Below are positions 42,464-52,373 of a stretch of DNA of 52,920 nucleotides, piece after piece. The stretch comes from Bacillus timonensis (GTDB lineage Bacteria; Bacillota; Bacilli; Bacillales; Bacillaceae_L), in the NCBI RefSeq assembly GCF_004799755.1, contig NZ_SLUB01000029.1, positions 1 through 52,920 of the forward strand. The letters are read 5' to 3'. The notes below the pieces were generated by a model. That model had not been told where the DNA came from, searched no databases, and saw only the letters and a list, made by a program, of their open reading frames with translations. The position numbers and the translations under genes were made by a program. How positions within the stretch are numbered: position 1 is the stretch's first letter; every line of letters begins with the position of its first letter.

Positions 42464-43432
42464 TTACACCCACCACATATTCCCTGGTAGTTCTGCGAGT
42501 AAGACGGATTTTAAATTTCGAACAGCACGGGAAAATCCTTCTTCAATGGACATGATTGGGTCCTCATGCTCAATACTTACGACATAGTCGTATCCATAGG
42601 TTCGTAGGGCACTCATCATATCCGACCATTCTTGTAAACTATGACCACAACCTACAGAACGGAATGTCCATGCTCTCGTTTGAACCTCTCCATATGGCTG
42701 CATGTCTGTTAACCCATACATATTGACGTTATCTTGATCAATATATGTATCCTTCGCATGGAAATGATGGATCGCATTTGCCTTACCTAAAATCTTGATC
42801 GCCGCTACAGGATCAATTCCTTGCCACCATAAATGACTCGGGTCAAGGTTCGCACCAATGGCATCACATGTTTCCTCACGTAGTTTTAGAAGCGTATATG
42901 GGGTGTGTACCAAAAAACCACCATGAAGCTCTAGCCCGATCTTTACATTATGATCTTTTGCAAACTGACCACATTCCTTCCAATAGGGGATTAATTTTTC
43001 CTCCCATTGCCATTTTAAAATATCACCATACTCATTTGGCCATGGAACAACCGGCCAGTTTGGAAATTTCGCACCTTCGTGGTCTCCAGCAGTTCCCGAG
43101 AAACAGTTTACAACAGGAACATCTAGTAAACTAGCAAGCTTAATCGTTTTCACCAAAGCCTGGTGCGACTCCTCGGCAAACTTTTGATCAGGCGAAATCG
43201 GATTTCCATGACAGCTAAACGCACTTATTTGGAGTCCGCGTGAAGTCACTTTTTCCATATATTCGTTTCGTTTCTCTTCACTTTCTAATAAGGCATCAAG
43301 ATCACAATGAGCCTTTCCTGGATATCCACCCGTCCCAATTTCAACTGCGTGTAATCCAGATGCAGCTACATAATCGAGCATGTCTTCAAAGCTCTTTTCT
43401 GAAAATAATACAGTAAATACACCTAGTTTCAT
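42464..43432 (-). CDS. Sugar phosphate isomerase/epimerase-like TIM-barrel protein
   Basis: A 322-residue AP-endonuclease-2-type barrel. The metal-binding acids and histidines are in GLELHGGFLVHTP (Glu), GANLDPSHLWWQG (Asp, His), AIHHFHAKDTYID (His) and YVVSIEHEDP (Glu). The family includes IolE/IolI, xylose isomerase relatives and 3-keto-sugar-handling enzymes. As the last gene of an operon with two Gfo/Idh dehydrogenases and a ThuA-like protein, it may epimerise or cleave an oxidised sugar. Length is a little above average. Confidence 0.85.
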   Translation of the reverse strand: MKLGVFTVLFSEKSFEDMLDYVAASGLHAVEIGTGGYPGKAHCDLDALLESEEKRNEYMEKVTSRGLQISAFSCHGNPISPDQKFAEESHQALVKTIKLASLLDVPVVNCFSGTAGDHEGAKFPNWPVVPWPNEYGDILKWQWEEKLIPYWKECGQFAKDHNVKIGLELHGGFLVHTPYTLLKLREETCDAIGANLDPSHLWWQGIDPVAAIKILGKANAIHHFHAKDTYIDQDNVNMYGLTDMQPYGEVQTRAWTFRSVGCGHSLQEWSDMMSALRTYGYDYVVSIEHEDPIMSIEEGFSRAVRNLKSVLLAELPGNMWWV

Positions 43433-43449
43433 TCTTTGTTTCCCTCCCG

Positions 43450-44487
43450 CTACATTTTAATGCTGTTTCCTGTTTCACTACTTTTATAAATGGCATCGAT
43501 GATTTTGGAGACTTGTAAAGCTTGCTCTGGTTTCACGATTAGTTCATCGATTCCTAAACAACTATCCACAAAGTTTTTCGCTTGAGGAATATCTGGAGAG
43601 TCTTCACCTGGTACCCAGTTCGCAACCGTATTCAAGAGCATTCCATGCTTCGCTTGATTCAGTTGAAGTGGGAATAAATCAATCCCACCCTTATCCCCCG
43701 AAATGCTAACTCCTTCCTCATCCTGCGGAATATTGGCTGACCATGACGTTTCAAAAAGCATCGAAGCACCGTTTTGAAACTTAATATAGGCCGTTACATG
43801 ATCATCCACATCAAAGGATTCCGCATCAAAACTTCCCCATTGATTGACTTGGTTTGGCATCTTACTTAGGCGGTTATAAGCTGTACCGCTTACCTCAACA
43901 GGCTCTGGATTTCCCAGTAACCATAAGGATAGATCTAAGAAGTGACAGCCCCAATCGATAAGGGTTCCTCCACCTTGCAGTTCTTTATTAGTAAAGACAC
44001 CCCACCCTGGTACCTTACGTCTTCTTAATGCTTTTACCCTCGCAACGATGGGTTCACCAATTTCATCCTCTAAAACTAGCTTTTTTGCAGCCTGTGAGTC
44101 TTTTAGAAAACGATAATGATATCCAACCGCCAACACTTTTCCGGAACCTTTGGCTGCATCAATCATTGCCTGACATTCCTTTGCTGACATCGCCATTGGT
44201 TTTTCACATAACACATGAACACCCGCATCAAGTGCTGCAATTGAAATATCAGCATGAAATTTATTCGGGGTACATACAACAACAGCATCCACTTCAGCAA
44301 ACATTTCCTGATAGTTCGTATAGATCTTTGAAATCTGGTATTTTTCTGCAACAGTCTTTGCGATTTCTTCATTCACATCACAAATGGCTTCAATTGTGAC
44401 TTGCTCGGCTAATTGTTGGAATGCAGGTATATGTCGTGCTTGTGCAATTCCACCAGCTCCTATTATTCCAATTCGCAGTTTACTCAC
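43450..44487 (-). CDS. Gfo/Idh/MocA-family oxidoreductase (1)
   Basis: A 345-residue NAD(P)-dependent dehydrogenase. GIIGAGGIAQARHIPAF is the Rossmann motif; CEKPMA carries the family lysine, and GGGTLIDWGCHFLDLSLWLLG carries the catalytic His. The start is GTG after GAGGTGTAAACC. It oxidises or reduces a sugar or cyclitol hydroxyl. It lies 10 nt after a second, clearly related Gfo/Idh gene, suggesting either two steps on one sugar or an oxidation-reduction pair. Confidence 0.92.
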   Translation of the reverse strand: MSKLRIGIIGAGGIAQARHIPAFQQLAEQVTIEAICDVNEEIAKTVAEKYQISKIYTNYQEMFAEVDAVVVCTPNKFHADISIAALDAGVHVLCEKPMAMSAKECQAMIDAAKGSGKVLAVGYHYRFLKDSQAAKKLVLEDEIGEPIVARVKALRRRKVPGWGVFTNKELQGGGTLIDWGCHFLDLSLWLLGNPEPVEVSGTAYNRLSKMPNQVNQWGSFDAESFDVDDHVTAYIKFQNGASMLFETSWSANIPQDEEGVSISGDKGGIDLFPLQLNQAKHGMLLNTVANWVPGEDSPDIPQAKNFVDSCLGIDELIVKPEQALQVSKIIDAIYKSSETGNSIKM

Positions 44488-44497
44488 GGTTTACACC

Positions 44498-45526
44498 TCA
44501 ATTGATCGTGATAATCTTGCTCGTCTCTTTTGATTCAAGTGCTGCTAATATGACCTGTAGCGATTTCATTCCTTCTTCCCCAGGTACAGGTGGAATGGTG
44601 TCAGAAATGATTGATTGAACAAAATGGGAAATAACGTGAGAAGTTGTTTGCCCACCCTCTTCATTTGTTTGAATGCCGCCTAATTCACATTTCACAACCT
44701 CCCCATTTTTATATTGAAGAATAAGGTTATGAACAGGGTCTTCCTCAAGACGTAGAATCGCCTTTTCTCCGTAAATAACCGTTGAGTTATCCTCCTTTGA
44801 CACGTAAGACCAACTCGCAGCCAATGTTCCGATAATGCCAGATTCTGTTCGTAAAATACAAACGGCTGTATCATCTACATCCGCGTTTTCCTTGGCACTT
44901 GTTTCAATGAATGCTCCCACCTCGACAAACTCTTCCCCTAACAAAAACCGCAGCAAGTCTGTTTTATGGACGCCAAGATCACCCATTGCGCCAATAAAGG
45001 CTTCGTTCTTCTTAAAAAACCAACTTTCCTTTCCGTCCACACTCCATCCTTCCGGACCACCATGTCCAAATGCGGTACGGAAGCTATAAATCTTTCCTAA
45101 TTCACCATCTTCAATTAGCTTTCGAGCCTTTTGATGGGAAGCGACAAATCGCTGATTATGCCCAATCATTAGCTTCTTGTTTGATTTCTTCGCCGCTTCA
45201 ATCATATTCATCGCTTCTTCGCTAGACGTAGCCATTGGCTTTTCACAGAGCACGTGCTTTCCTGCTTCCAATGCGGCAATCGAGATCGGTGCATGCAAAT
45301 AGTTCGGTGTACAAACACTTACTGCTTCTATCTCTGGGTCTGCAAGTAGTTCTTCATAGTTTGTATAAGCTATGACACCGTACTCACTTGCGACCTTATT
45401 GACACGTTCCTCGACAATATCACACACCGCCACAATCTCAACATGTTCATTCATTGCATATTCAGGCAGGTGACGGTGCTGGGCAATGCTCCCACAACCG
45501 ATCACAGCAATTTTTACTTTACTCAT
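44498..45526 (-). CDS. Gfo/Idh/MocA-family oxidoreductase (2)
   Basis: A 342-residue protein with VIGCGSIAQHRHLPEYAM, CEKPMATSSEEAMNMIEAA and the catalytic block AMGDLGVHKTDLLRFLLG. It shares its layout with the downstream copy but differs widely in sequence, so it is an old paralogue rather than a recent duplication. With ThuA next to it, the arrangement recalls ThuA/ThuB of rhizobia, where the Gfo/Idh protein ThuB oxidises trehalose-type sugars. Confidence 0.92.
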   Translation of the reverse strand: MSKVKIAVIGCGSIAQHRHLPEYAMNEHVEIVAVCDIVEERVNKVASEYGVIAYTNYEELLADPEIEAVSVCTPNYLHAPISIAALEAGKHVLCEKPMATSSEEAMNMIEAAKKSNKKLMIGHNQRFVASHQKARKLIEDGELGKIYSFRTAFGHGGPEGWSVDGKESWFFKKNEAFIGAMGDLGVHKTDLLRFLLGEEFVEVGAFIETSAKENADVDDTAVCILRTESGIIGTLAASWSYVSKEDNSTVIYGEKAILRLEEDPVHNLILQYKNGEVVKCELGGIQTNEEGGQTTSHVISHFVQSIISDTIPPVPGEEGMKSLQVILAALESKETSKIITIN

Positions 45527-45548
45527 CCTTCATTCCTCCTCTATGTAT

Positions 45549-46274
45549 TTATTTACTTGCTTTGATTTCTTCAAGTGGTTGGGCATTCCCATAAATAGGC
45601 TTTGGTAGCTTAGTAGGCTTTGCCCATTTGACGGCATTGCAAATCACTCGTTGAATGTCCTTGTGATAGTATGTTGGGTATGTTTCATGACCTGGTCGGA
45701 AATAAAAAATTTTCCCTTTCCCTCTTTGATAGGTACAGCCACTTCTAAATACCTCTCCACCTTCAAACCAACTCACCATTAACAGCTGGTGAGGTGCGGG
45801 AATATCAAAATGCTCCCCATACATTTCTTCTTTTTCAAGCTCGATATATTCACCCAGCCCTTCCACAATCGGATGGCTTGGATCGACAATCCAAATTCGT
45901 TCTTTTTCATCCGCTTCTCGCCATTTTAAATCACAGGATGTTCCCATTAAGCATTTAAAAATCTTCGAGAAGTGACCTGAATGAAGAACAATGAGCCCCA
46001 TCCCATCAAGTACCCTTTGCTTCACCTTCTCAACAATCTCATCACGTACCTCATGATGGGCAAGATGCCCCCACCATACTAAAACATCTGTATGTTCAAG
46101 AACATCATCAGTTAAACCGTGCTCAGGCTCATCTAGGGTGGCTGTTCGAACCTGGAATTTCTCCTCTTTTAAAAAGCCTGCAATCGCCCCATGTATCCCT
46201 TCCGGGTAAACCTCCCGTACAATCGAATCCTTCTGTTCATGTCGATTTTCATTCCAAACCGTTACTTGTAGCAT
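45549..46274 (-). CDS. ThuA-domain protein
   Basis: A 241-residue protein of the ThuA-like glutamine-amidotransferase fold. [20 protein letters not shown] at the N terminus, [39 protein letters not shown] and [20 protein letters not shown] are family blocks. ThuA proteins act in disaccharide and 3-keto-sugar catabolism; their exact chemistry is debated. GGAGGACGTAAC precedes the ATG. It lies between the two-component genes and the dehydrogenases. Confidence 0.9.
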   Translation of the reverse strand: MLQVTVWNENRHEQKDSIVREVYPEGIHGAIAGFLKEEKFQVRTATLDEPEHGLTDDVLEHTDVLVWWGHLAHHEVRDEIVEKVKQRVLDGMGLIVLHSGHFSKIFKCLMGTSCDLKWREADEKERIWIVDPSHPIVEGLGEYIELEKEEMYGEHFDIPAPHQLLMVSWFEGGEVFRSGCTYQRGKGKIFYFRPGHETYPTYYHKDIQRVICNAVKWAKPTKLPKPIYGNAQPLEEIKASK

Positions 46275-46293
46275 GTTACGTCCTCCAGTCTGC

Positions 46294-47043
46294 TCATTTT
46301 ACCTTCACTTTCCTATTTCGATATTCATTCGGACTTACCCCAATTAACTTTTTAAACAGTTTGCTAAAGTATTTCTCATTCTGATAGCCCACCAGATTTG
46401 CAACTTCATAGATTTTTAAATGTGGGTTTTCCAATAATTCTTTTGCTTTTTCCATCCGTATTTTCATTACATAGTCTGTAATGGTATCGTCAAACTCTTG
46501 CTTGAATTTCCTTGAAATATATTCCCGACTAAAAAAGAATCGGTCCGCTATGTCTTGCAGATTGATTTCATTCTGATAATTGTGTCTGACGAATTCTTCA
46601 ATCAAATGGATGCCCGTTTTCCCACTTTGATGGTTTTGATTCGGAACCAATGTCTTTTGATGAAGAGCTTCCTCCTTCCATTCGACAATCGCTTTTTCTA
46701 ATGTTTCATTAAGCACGTCCGGCTCAATTGGCTTTAATAAATAATCAAAGCTTTTATAAAAAATAGCATTCCTCATATACTCAAAGTCGTCGTAACCGCT
46801 TACGACTATGGTTTTACTAAAAATCCCGGATGCGTGTATCCATTTTAAAAGACTAATTCCATCTCGTTTTGGCATTCTCATATCTGTAAAAATAATCGCA
46901 GGCTGATGCTCGTTAATGAGGTTCACAGCCTCTTCCCCATCTTTTGCCTCAAAAATCGTATTGATTCCAAATCTTTTCCAGTCTGCTAGTAAAAGAAGTC
47001 CGTCGCGCACATGCTTTTCATCATCAATAATGATCGCTTTCAT
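46294..47043 (-). CDS. YesN-type AraC-family response regulator
   Basis: A 249-residue regulator. The receiver domain has [11 protein letters not shown] and phosphoacceptor Asp in [13 protein letters not shown]; the C-terminal AraC helix-turn-helix pair has [20 protein letters not shown] and [20 protein letters not shown]. It lacks the long middle region of larger YesN proteins. Start ATG 47043 follows GGAAGGTGCTAATT and overlaps the kinase stop by 20 nt. It probably activates the sugar operon when the YesM-type kinase senses the substrate or the loaded binding protein. Confidence 0.92.
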   Translation of the reverse strand: MKAIIIDDEKHVRDGLLLLADWKRFGINTIFEAKDGEEAVNLINEHQPAIIFTDMRMPKRDGISLLKWIHASGIFSKTIVVSGYDDFEYMRNAIFYKSFDYLLKPIEPDVLNETLEKAIVEWKEEALHQKTLVPNQNHQSGKTGIHLIEEFVRHNYQNEINLQDIADRFFFSREYISRKFKQEFDDTITDYVMKIRMEKAKELLENPHLKIYEVANLVGYQNEKYFSKLFKKLIGVSPNEYRNRKVKVK

Positions 47044-48835
47044 AATTAGCACCTTCCACATCCATCGGAAGTCTCATCGTCACTAAAAGACCGCCTTCCT
47101 CATTATTTTGAAGTTGTAAAGTGGCTTGGTCATGATAATAAAGCTTTAATCTTGCATATACATTTTTGAGTCCAATATTGGTTCCCTCACCCATACTAGT
47201 TCCACTATGAAAATATGAATCGATTTCCTGCAGTCTCTCTTCAGATACACCCGTCCCATTGTCTTTTACAGCAATGAATAATTCATATTGTTCAATTGAA
47301 CATGTTAGCGTAAGCATACCAACTTCAGTCCGATCATCAAATCCATGCTTAAAATAGTTCTCAATAATCGGCTGCAGAATCATTTTCGGAACCTTCACAT
47401 CTTGTGCATTTTCATTAACATCAATGATGAATTCGAATTGTTCTCCAAATCTTTCTTTTTGTAAAAGCAGAAACGCTTTTATATAAGTTATTTCTTTAAT
47501 CAATGGAATGATGTCTTCTTCCATATTCATTCCGTATCTCATAATCTTCGAAAGCTGAGTAATCAACGAATAAATTTGTGGGACATTGTTTTTTAACGCA
47601 AGTGTACCTATCGATTGAAGTGCATTGTATAAAAAATGCGGATTAATTTGTGATTGAAGTACACGCAATTGATTGGTTTTGTTTTCGATTTCAAGCTTAT
47701 ATTCCTTATTGATATGATGATTGATTTTTTCTATCATTTGTTTAAAGCGATTTCCTAAAACCCCAATTTCATCTTCACCCAAAGGCTGAAAATTCACATC
47801 CATGTTTCCCTCTTCAACCTGACGGATGTTGTGAAGAAGGATTCGAATAGGAGACGTTATTTTAAATGAGACGAACAGGGTTGCAAGTACAACTAGGGTT
47901 AATCCAATCACCCCAAACAAGATGTTGATAATCGCGACGTTATTCACGCTTTCATAGAGAGTGGTATAAGGAATTCTTTTGACTAACACCCAGTTCCCAG
48001 CAATCTCTGGAAGCTTATTATAGACCATGACCCCATGAAAGGAATCATCACTCCATTCCATCGTCCCCTGCTCATCATTAGTATGAACGACTGTATCAAT
48101 CCATTCTCTGTGTTCTGCCTTTTCCCCTTGTGTAGATTGATAGATAAAATCTCCTTCAGCAGAAACGATATAAAATTCCTCGTTTTCTTTGTTATAAAGA
48201 TTTTCACTTAATTCAATGATTTTATCTGGTGTAATTTCCAATGTGACAAAGGCAAGAACGTCATTAGATGGTGAATTAATAAAAGAACGGTGAATCGATA
48301 ATACGGTTTTTGGCCGTTTAACATTTACAATATCGTCCAAGTCATTTTGGATATGAATCGGTTCGATATACATATTCCCTAGACTTTTTTTTGCTTTTTC
48401 CAAGGCATCATCGTTACCATTCTCTACCTTATTTGCAAATACAACTGCTGACTGCTTTGAAATAGAGATGATTCGGTCATCTTTTTCAAACGTAATATAG
48501 ACTCGTTCAATATTTTCTTCCGCATATAAAATCGTTTGCAGAACATCTTTCACAGTATCCAAGATCTGATAATGTTTCTCCTTATGTGGAGACCTTAAAA
48601 AACTCACAATATCAGGATTATTATAGAGTGAGAGCGATAATCCATTCAGCTCTCGGATATAGTTCGAAAGATTTTCCTTCCCTTGATATAAAAGACTCTT
48701 ATTCTCTTGAACGACTTGATCCTTCAACGATTCTTTAATATGAAAATAGGTAATCGCAATAGACGTTCCAAACGGCACGATTGTAGTGAGTAGTAATAAC
48801 ACAATTAGCCTATTTCGAATACTCTTTTTGAACAA
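47024..48835 (-). CDS. YesM-type sensor histidine kinase
   Basis: A 603-residue kinase. A membrane helix near residues 10-30, a large extracellular dCache-like domain to about 285, a second helix, a HAMP domain (KITSPIRILLHNIRQVEEGN), then the His_kinase motif QSQINPHFLYNALQSIGTLA and an HATPase with VKDNGTGVSEERL. The start is a TTG at 48835 with GGAGGGAGAGCCC before it; the upstream ATG at 48862 would place that site inside the coding region. Located within the transporter operon, it should sense the imported carbohydrate. Confidence 0.9.
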   Translation of the reverse strand: MFKKSIRNRLIVLLLLTTIVPFGTSIAITYFHIKESLKDQVVQENKSLLYQGKENLSNYIRELNGLSLSLYNNPDIVSFLRSPHKEKHYQILDTVKDVLQTILYAEENIERVYITFEKDDRIISISKQSAVVFANKVENGNDDALEKAKKSLGNMYIEPIHIQNDLDDIVNVKRPKTVLSIHRSFINSPSNDVLAFVTLEITPDKIIELSENLYNKENEEFYIVSAEGDFIYQSTQGEKAEHREWIDTVVHTNDEQGTMEWSDDSFHGVMVYNKLPEIAGNWVLVKRIPYTTLYESVNNVAIINILFGVIGLTLVVLATLFVSFKITSPIRILLHNIRQVEEGNMDVNFQPLGEDEIGVLGNRFKQMIEKINHHINKEYKLEIENKTNQLRVLQSQINPHFLYNALQSIGTLALKNNVPQIYSLITQLSKIMRYGMNMEEDIIPLIKEITYIKAFLLLQKERFGEQFEFIIDVNENAQDVKVPKMILQPIIENYFKHGFDDRTEVGMLTLTCSIEQYELFIAVKDNGTGVSEERLQEIDSYFHSGTSMGEGTNIGLKNVYARLKLYYHDQATLQLQNNEEGGLLVTMRLPMDVEGANYESDHY

Positions 48836-48867
48836 AGGGCTCTCCCTCCTAAATATATACATTCTTA

Positions 48868-48910
48868 GTATAAAATAGAAAGCATATCTAGTATAGACAT
48901 GCTTTCTATC
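48868..48910 (-). terminator. Internal attenuator between binding-protein and kinase genes
   Basis: ATAGAAAGCAT/ATGCTTTCTAT (48875-48885, 48899-48909) with further ATCTA/TAGAC pairing gives a strong hairpin followed by TTTATAC. It probably makes the binding-protein message more abundant than the regulatory genes downstream. Confidence 0.75.
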
Positions 48911-48950
48911 AAGAAGGGAGTCATCACTGAATGACTGCTTTAGGCTTTGA

Positions 48951-50225
48951 TTATTTCAGGTTATCCCATGTCTCTTGAAAACGAGCTAGTAATTCATCGT
49001 AATCAATTTTTCCTGCAGCATATTCTTGGATGGCCGCTGCTTTTTCCATATTTGCCCCATCTGGCCATCTGAACCATGTCCAAGGAATTGTTTTCTCTTC
49101 CTTAGAATATTCCAAGATTGATAGACCCAGATCCCCTAATCCTTTCGGTTCGATGTTATCAAATGCCGGGATAAACGCGAACTCTTCGGTAATAAAACGC
49201 TTACCAGTTTCGGATGACACCATCCAATTCAAGAAATCTTTAGCTTCTTGTAGATGCTTTGAATTTTTATTCAGTACCCAGTTATTCGGAACTCCAACTG
49301 GCAGACGATTTGCTGCTGCTTCATCATCTGTCATTGCAATTGGAAGGAAGCCCATATTGATTTCAGGATTAATTTCATAAATCATGTTTTCTGTCCAGTT
49401 TCCTTGTTGCAGCATAGCTGTTTCACCAGATCCAAATAAAGTAACTTGGGTATTATAATCGGTCGTTAACGGATTATCATTTGCATATTTTAACTCTAAA
49501 TCTAGAACATTCTTAAAATCTTCAAAATGCTGGTTCCCAACAATTTTTTCTGTTCCATCATAAAGCCCTTCGATAAATTTAACAGGGTCATCCTGTTGGG
49601 CAAACGGGATATTGAGTAAATGTTGACCAATAACCCACCATTCTCCATAACCCGCTGAGAATGGAGTAATCCCTGCTGCTTCAAGCTTTTCTGCAGCTTC
49701 TTTTAACTCTGAAAATGTAGTTGGAGCTTCTTTAATGCCAGCTTTTTCAAATAAATCCTTGTTATACACAAATCCATAGCCTTCTAAGTTAACAGGCATC
49801 CCATATAGCTTTCCATCTGTATCTGTCATTGGAACTTTACCAATTGGCAACACATGCTCGACCCAAGGCTCATCAGAAAGATCGGCTAAACGTTCTTTCC
49901 AAAGCTCTAATTCCTTAAATCCTCCATTGTTAAAAATATCTGGCTCATCGCCTGAAGCAAATTTCGCTTTTAATGCCGCACCATAATCAGCACCACCACC
50001 AACAGTTTCAAGCTTAATCTTGATGTTTGGATGTTCGTTCTCATACTCATCAATCATCGCTTGAAGCTGATCGGCAATCTCAACCTTGAACTGCATCATG
50101 TTTAGCGTAACGGTTTCCCCGTCAGTTCCTCCATCTCCCTTGCCATCCGTCTTCTCCTTATCTGAACAGGCGCCAAGGATGGCTAAAAACAAAACCATTG
50201 TTAACAAAAGCAATTTGCGTTTCAT
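48951..50225 (-). CDS. Carbohydrate ABC transporter substrate-binding lipoprotein
   Basis: A 424-residue family 1 solute-binding protein. The signal peptide MKRKLLLLTMVLFLAILGAC carries a lipobox with Cys20. The D/G/K-rich linker and VTLNMMQFKVEIADQLQAMI begin the mature fold; MPVNLEGYGFVYNKDLFEKA and AMLQQGNWTENMIYEI are typical. It belongs to the CUT1 group, which imports oligosaccharides and glycosides. Two permeases precede it; no ATPase gene is present, so it likely uses a shared MsmX-type ATPase. Confidence 0.93.
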   Translation of the reverse strand: MKRKLLLLTMVLFLAILGACSDKEKTDGKGDGGTDGETVTLNMMQFKVEIADQLQAMIDEYENEHPNIKIKLETVGGGADYGAALKAKFASGDEPDIFNNGGFKELELWKERLADLSDEPWVEHVLPIGKVPMTDTDGKLYGMPVNLEGYGFVYNKDLFEKAGIKEAPTTFSELKEAAEKLEAAGITPFSAGYGEWWVIGQHLLNIPFAQQDDPVKFIEGLYDGTEKIVGNQHFEDFKNVLDLELKYANDNPLTTDYNTQVTLFGSGETAMLQQGNWTENMIYEINPEINMGFLPIAMTDDEAAANRLPVGVPNNWVLNKNSKHLQEAKDFLNWMVSSETGKRFITEEFAFIPAFDNIEPKGLGDLGLSILEYSKEEKTIPWTWFRWPDGANMEKAAAIQEYAAGKIDYDELLARFQETWDNLK

Positions 50226-50279
50226 TAACTATTTCCCCCTTTATCATGTGAATTTTTGTATTATACAAAAACGTATAAC

Positions 50280-51107
50280 CTATTTAATCGAGCCTGAAGC
50301 AATTCCCTTAATAATATGCCTTTGTAAAAACAAGAAGAAGATGATGATGGGTGTGATCCCCAGAACGAGTGCTGCTAATCCCATATCCCATTGCTTTGTA
50401 TACTGAGCAAAGAAAGAGCTTGTTGCTAAAGGAATTGTTCGTAGTTCTGCATCTGTTAAAACTAGAAGAGGCAGTAAATAATCATTCCAAATCCATAAGG
50501 TGTTTAAAATAATCACCGTCACCGTAATGGGTTTTAGTAACGGAAATACAATTCTCCAAAACACGCCAAACTGTGAACAGCCATCTATTCTCGCTGATTC
50601 CTCAATTTCAATTGGCACTGTTTTCACAAAGCCGTGAAACAGGAATAAGGACAATGGAACGCCAAACCCAAAATACATGATCACCAAACCTGGAATACTA
50701 TTAACAATTCCCAACATCCCACCAAGCTTCATCAACGGAATCATGACAGACTGGAAAGGAATTACCATCGCTGCGACAAAAAAAATAAACAAGAAGTTGC
50801 TAAACTTGCCACCCGTTCTGCCTAATTTCCATGCAGCCATTGAACTAATTACGACAATACCAATATTACTGGCTACCGTAATAATCAATGAATTCCAAAA
50901 CGCTCGTGGAAAATGAATAATGTCCCATACCTTCACAAAATTCGTAAATAGAAATTCCTTAGGCCAGGCAGCCGCGTCTATTAAAATCTCAGAAAAAGCC
51001 TTCATCGAATTAATAAAGACAAAGTAAAATGGGATGAGAAAAATGAGACCTAGCACAATTCCAAGAATCTCTAGAAGTAGTGTCTTCTTTGTGTACCTTT
51101 GGTTCAT
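50280..51107 (-). CDS. Carbohydrate ABC transporter permease, MalG type
   Basis: A 275-residue CUT1 permease with six membrane helices and the EAA loop EIEESARIDGCSQFGVFWRI VFP, written here in two parts. Its ATG overlaps the stop of the MalF-type permease gene (TAATG). It forms the channel with that partner. Confidence 0.93.
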   Translation of the reverse strand: MNQRYTKKTLLLEILGIVLGLIFLIPFYFVFINSMKAFSEILIDAAAWPKEFLFTNFVKVWDIIHFPRAFWNSLIITVASNIGIVVISSMAAWKLGRTGGKFSNFLFIFFVAAMVIPFQSVMIPLMKLGGMLGIVNSIPGLVIMYFGFGVPLSLFLFHGFVKTVPIEIEESARIDGCSQFGVFWRIVFPLLKPITVTVIILNTLWIWNDYLLPLLVLTDAELRTIPLATSSFFAQYTKQWDMGLAALVLGITPIIIFFLFLQRHIIKGIASGSIK

Positions 51108-52048
51108 TATGCCTCAACCTCCTTTTTCTTCGTCATCACAACTTGAACAGTCGTAAAGACTGCTACAATTACAAAGAACAAGACCGCTTTGGCAGTTCCT
51201 AGACCGAAGTTGTTATACTGAAAGGCTTCCCGATATATATTAATCGCAACAGATTCTGTTGAGTTGAACGGTCCCCCGTTCGTTAACGAAATATTTATAT
51301 CGAAAATCTTAAAGGCCATCGAGATCGTCAAAAAGAAACAAATCGTAAACGCTGGCAGAATTAACGGCATCATAATCTTCGTTAAGACATTCCAATTCGA
51401 AGCCCCATCAATTCTAGCAGCCTCTACTAAAGATTGATCGACTCCCTGCAAAGCTGCGATATAAATGACCATCATATACCCAGCCGTTTGCCAAGCGAAT
51501 ACAATCACAATTCCCCAAAACGCAGTAGCTTCATCACCTAACCATGCAAGCTTAAAAATCCCAATATCGGTATATTTCCCAACCGAGGCGAACCCCTTCA
51601 CAAAGATGAACTGCCAGATAAATCCGAGCAAAAGTCCGCCAATGACATTTGGCATAAAAAAGACCGTTCGTAAAATATTCCTCGTTTTCAATGCGCCATT
51701 TAGCAATAACGCTAATCCGAATCCTAACAAATTGCTAATGACTACAGCTGCAAACATAAACCTTGTTGTAAACCAGAAGGAATTGAAAAACTTCGCATCG
51801 TTGGTAAAAATCTTTTTATAGTTCTCCAATCCAACCCAGTCCACCGCTGCACTAATTCCATTCCAGGATGTAAATGAATAATAGATCCCCATCAAAAATG
51901 GGATAATTTGAATTACCACAAAAAACAATAATGCAGGTCCAACAAAAGCAGCATAGGTTAACACGTTTTTCCATTTTATTTTTCGTTTTGGCTTGAGTTC
52001 CGGTTTTCGGCTTAGTTGTCCTACATTTACTGCTGTCTTCGCCTCCAT
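51107..52048 (-). CDS. Carbohydrate ABC transporter permease, MalF type
   Basis: A 313-residue CUT1 permease. A basic N terminus is followed by six helices; the EAA loop is LVEAARIDGASNWNVLTKIM. GAGGGGGTGGTGTAA precedes the ATG. First gene of the nine-gene operon, preceded by a promoter and a strong cre box. Confidence 0.93.
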   Translation of the reverse strand: MEAKTAVNVGQLSRKPELKPKRKIKWKNVLTYAAFVGPALLFFVVIQIIPFLMGIYYSFTSWNGISAAVDWVGLENYKKIFTNDAKFFNSFWFTTRFMFAAVVISNLLGFGLALLLNGALKTRNILRTVFFMPNVIGGLLLGFIWQFIFVKGFASVGKYTDIGIFKLAWLGDEATAFWGIVIVFAWQTAGYMMVIYIAALQGVDQSLVEAARIDGASNWNVLTKIMMPLILPAFTICFFLTISMAFKIFDINISLTNGGPFNSTESVAINIYREAFQYNNFGLGTAKAVLFFVIVAVFTTVQVVMTKKKEVEA

Positions 52049-52070
52049 TTACACCACCCCCTCACTTTTT

Positions 52071-52093
52071 TGAAACCGTTTTCTTTTATTATA
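52071..52093 (-). promoter_or_regulatory. Promoter -10 and cre box of the carbohydrate operon
   Basis: On the minus strand TATAAT (52088-52093) is followed by AGAAAACGGTTTCA (52071-52084), which fits the CcpA cre consensus TGWNANCGNTNWCA at all but the first position. Its position around the expected start of transcription predicts repression by CcpA on preferred sugars. No good -35 was seen, in line with activator (YesN) dependence. Confidence 0.65.
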
Positions 52094-52373
52094 GCCGGTC
52101 GAAAATGAGAATACAGGAAACAATATTGACGGATAGGGGGTACTGAATTGACCTTGTTATGTCTTTTTGGTTATTTTACTGAAATTCCCGAAAATCATCT
52201 ATTGTGGGCAAAAATCCGAGGCTTGGGGAAGTTGAGGCAAGAACAAGGAGCTTGGAAATTCCTAACGAGTTTACTTCAGAGGTGCAAACATAGTAAAACA
52301 CATAGGGTTTCGAAGATCAAATTACAGTAAAAGTCAAAGTAGATCGCTTTAGAAAAATAAAATCAGTAAATAT
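52094..52373. other. Gene-free region upstream of the array
   Basis: No gene, terminator or family repeat recognised between the sugar-operon promoter and the 52-bp array. Confidence 0.5.
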
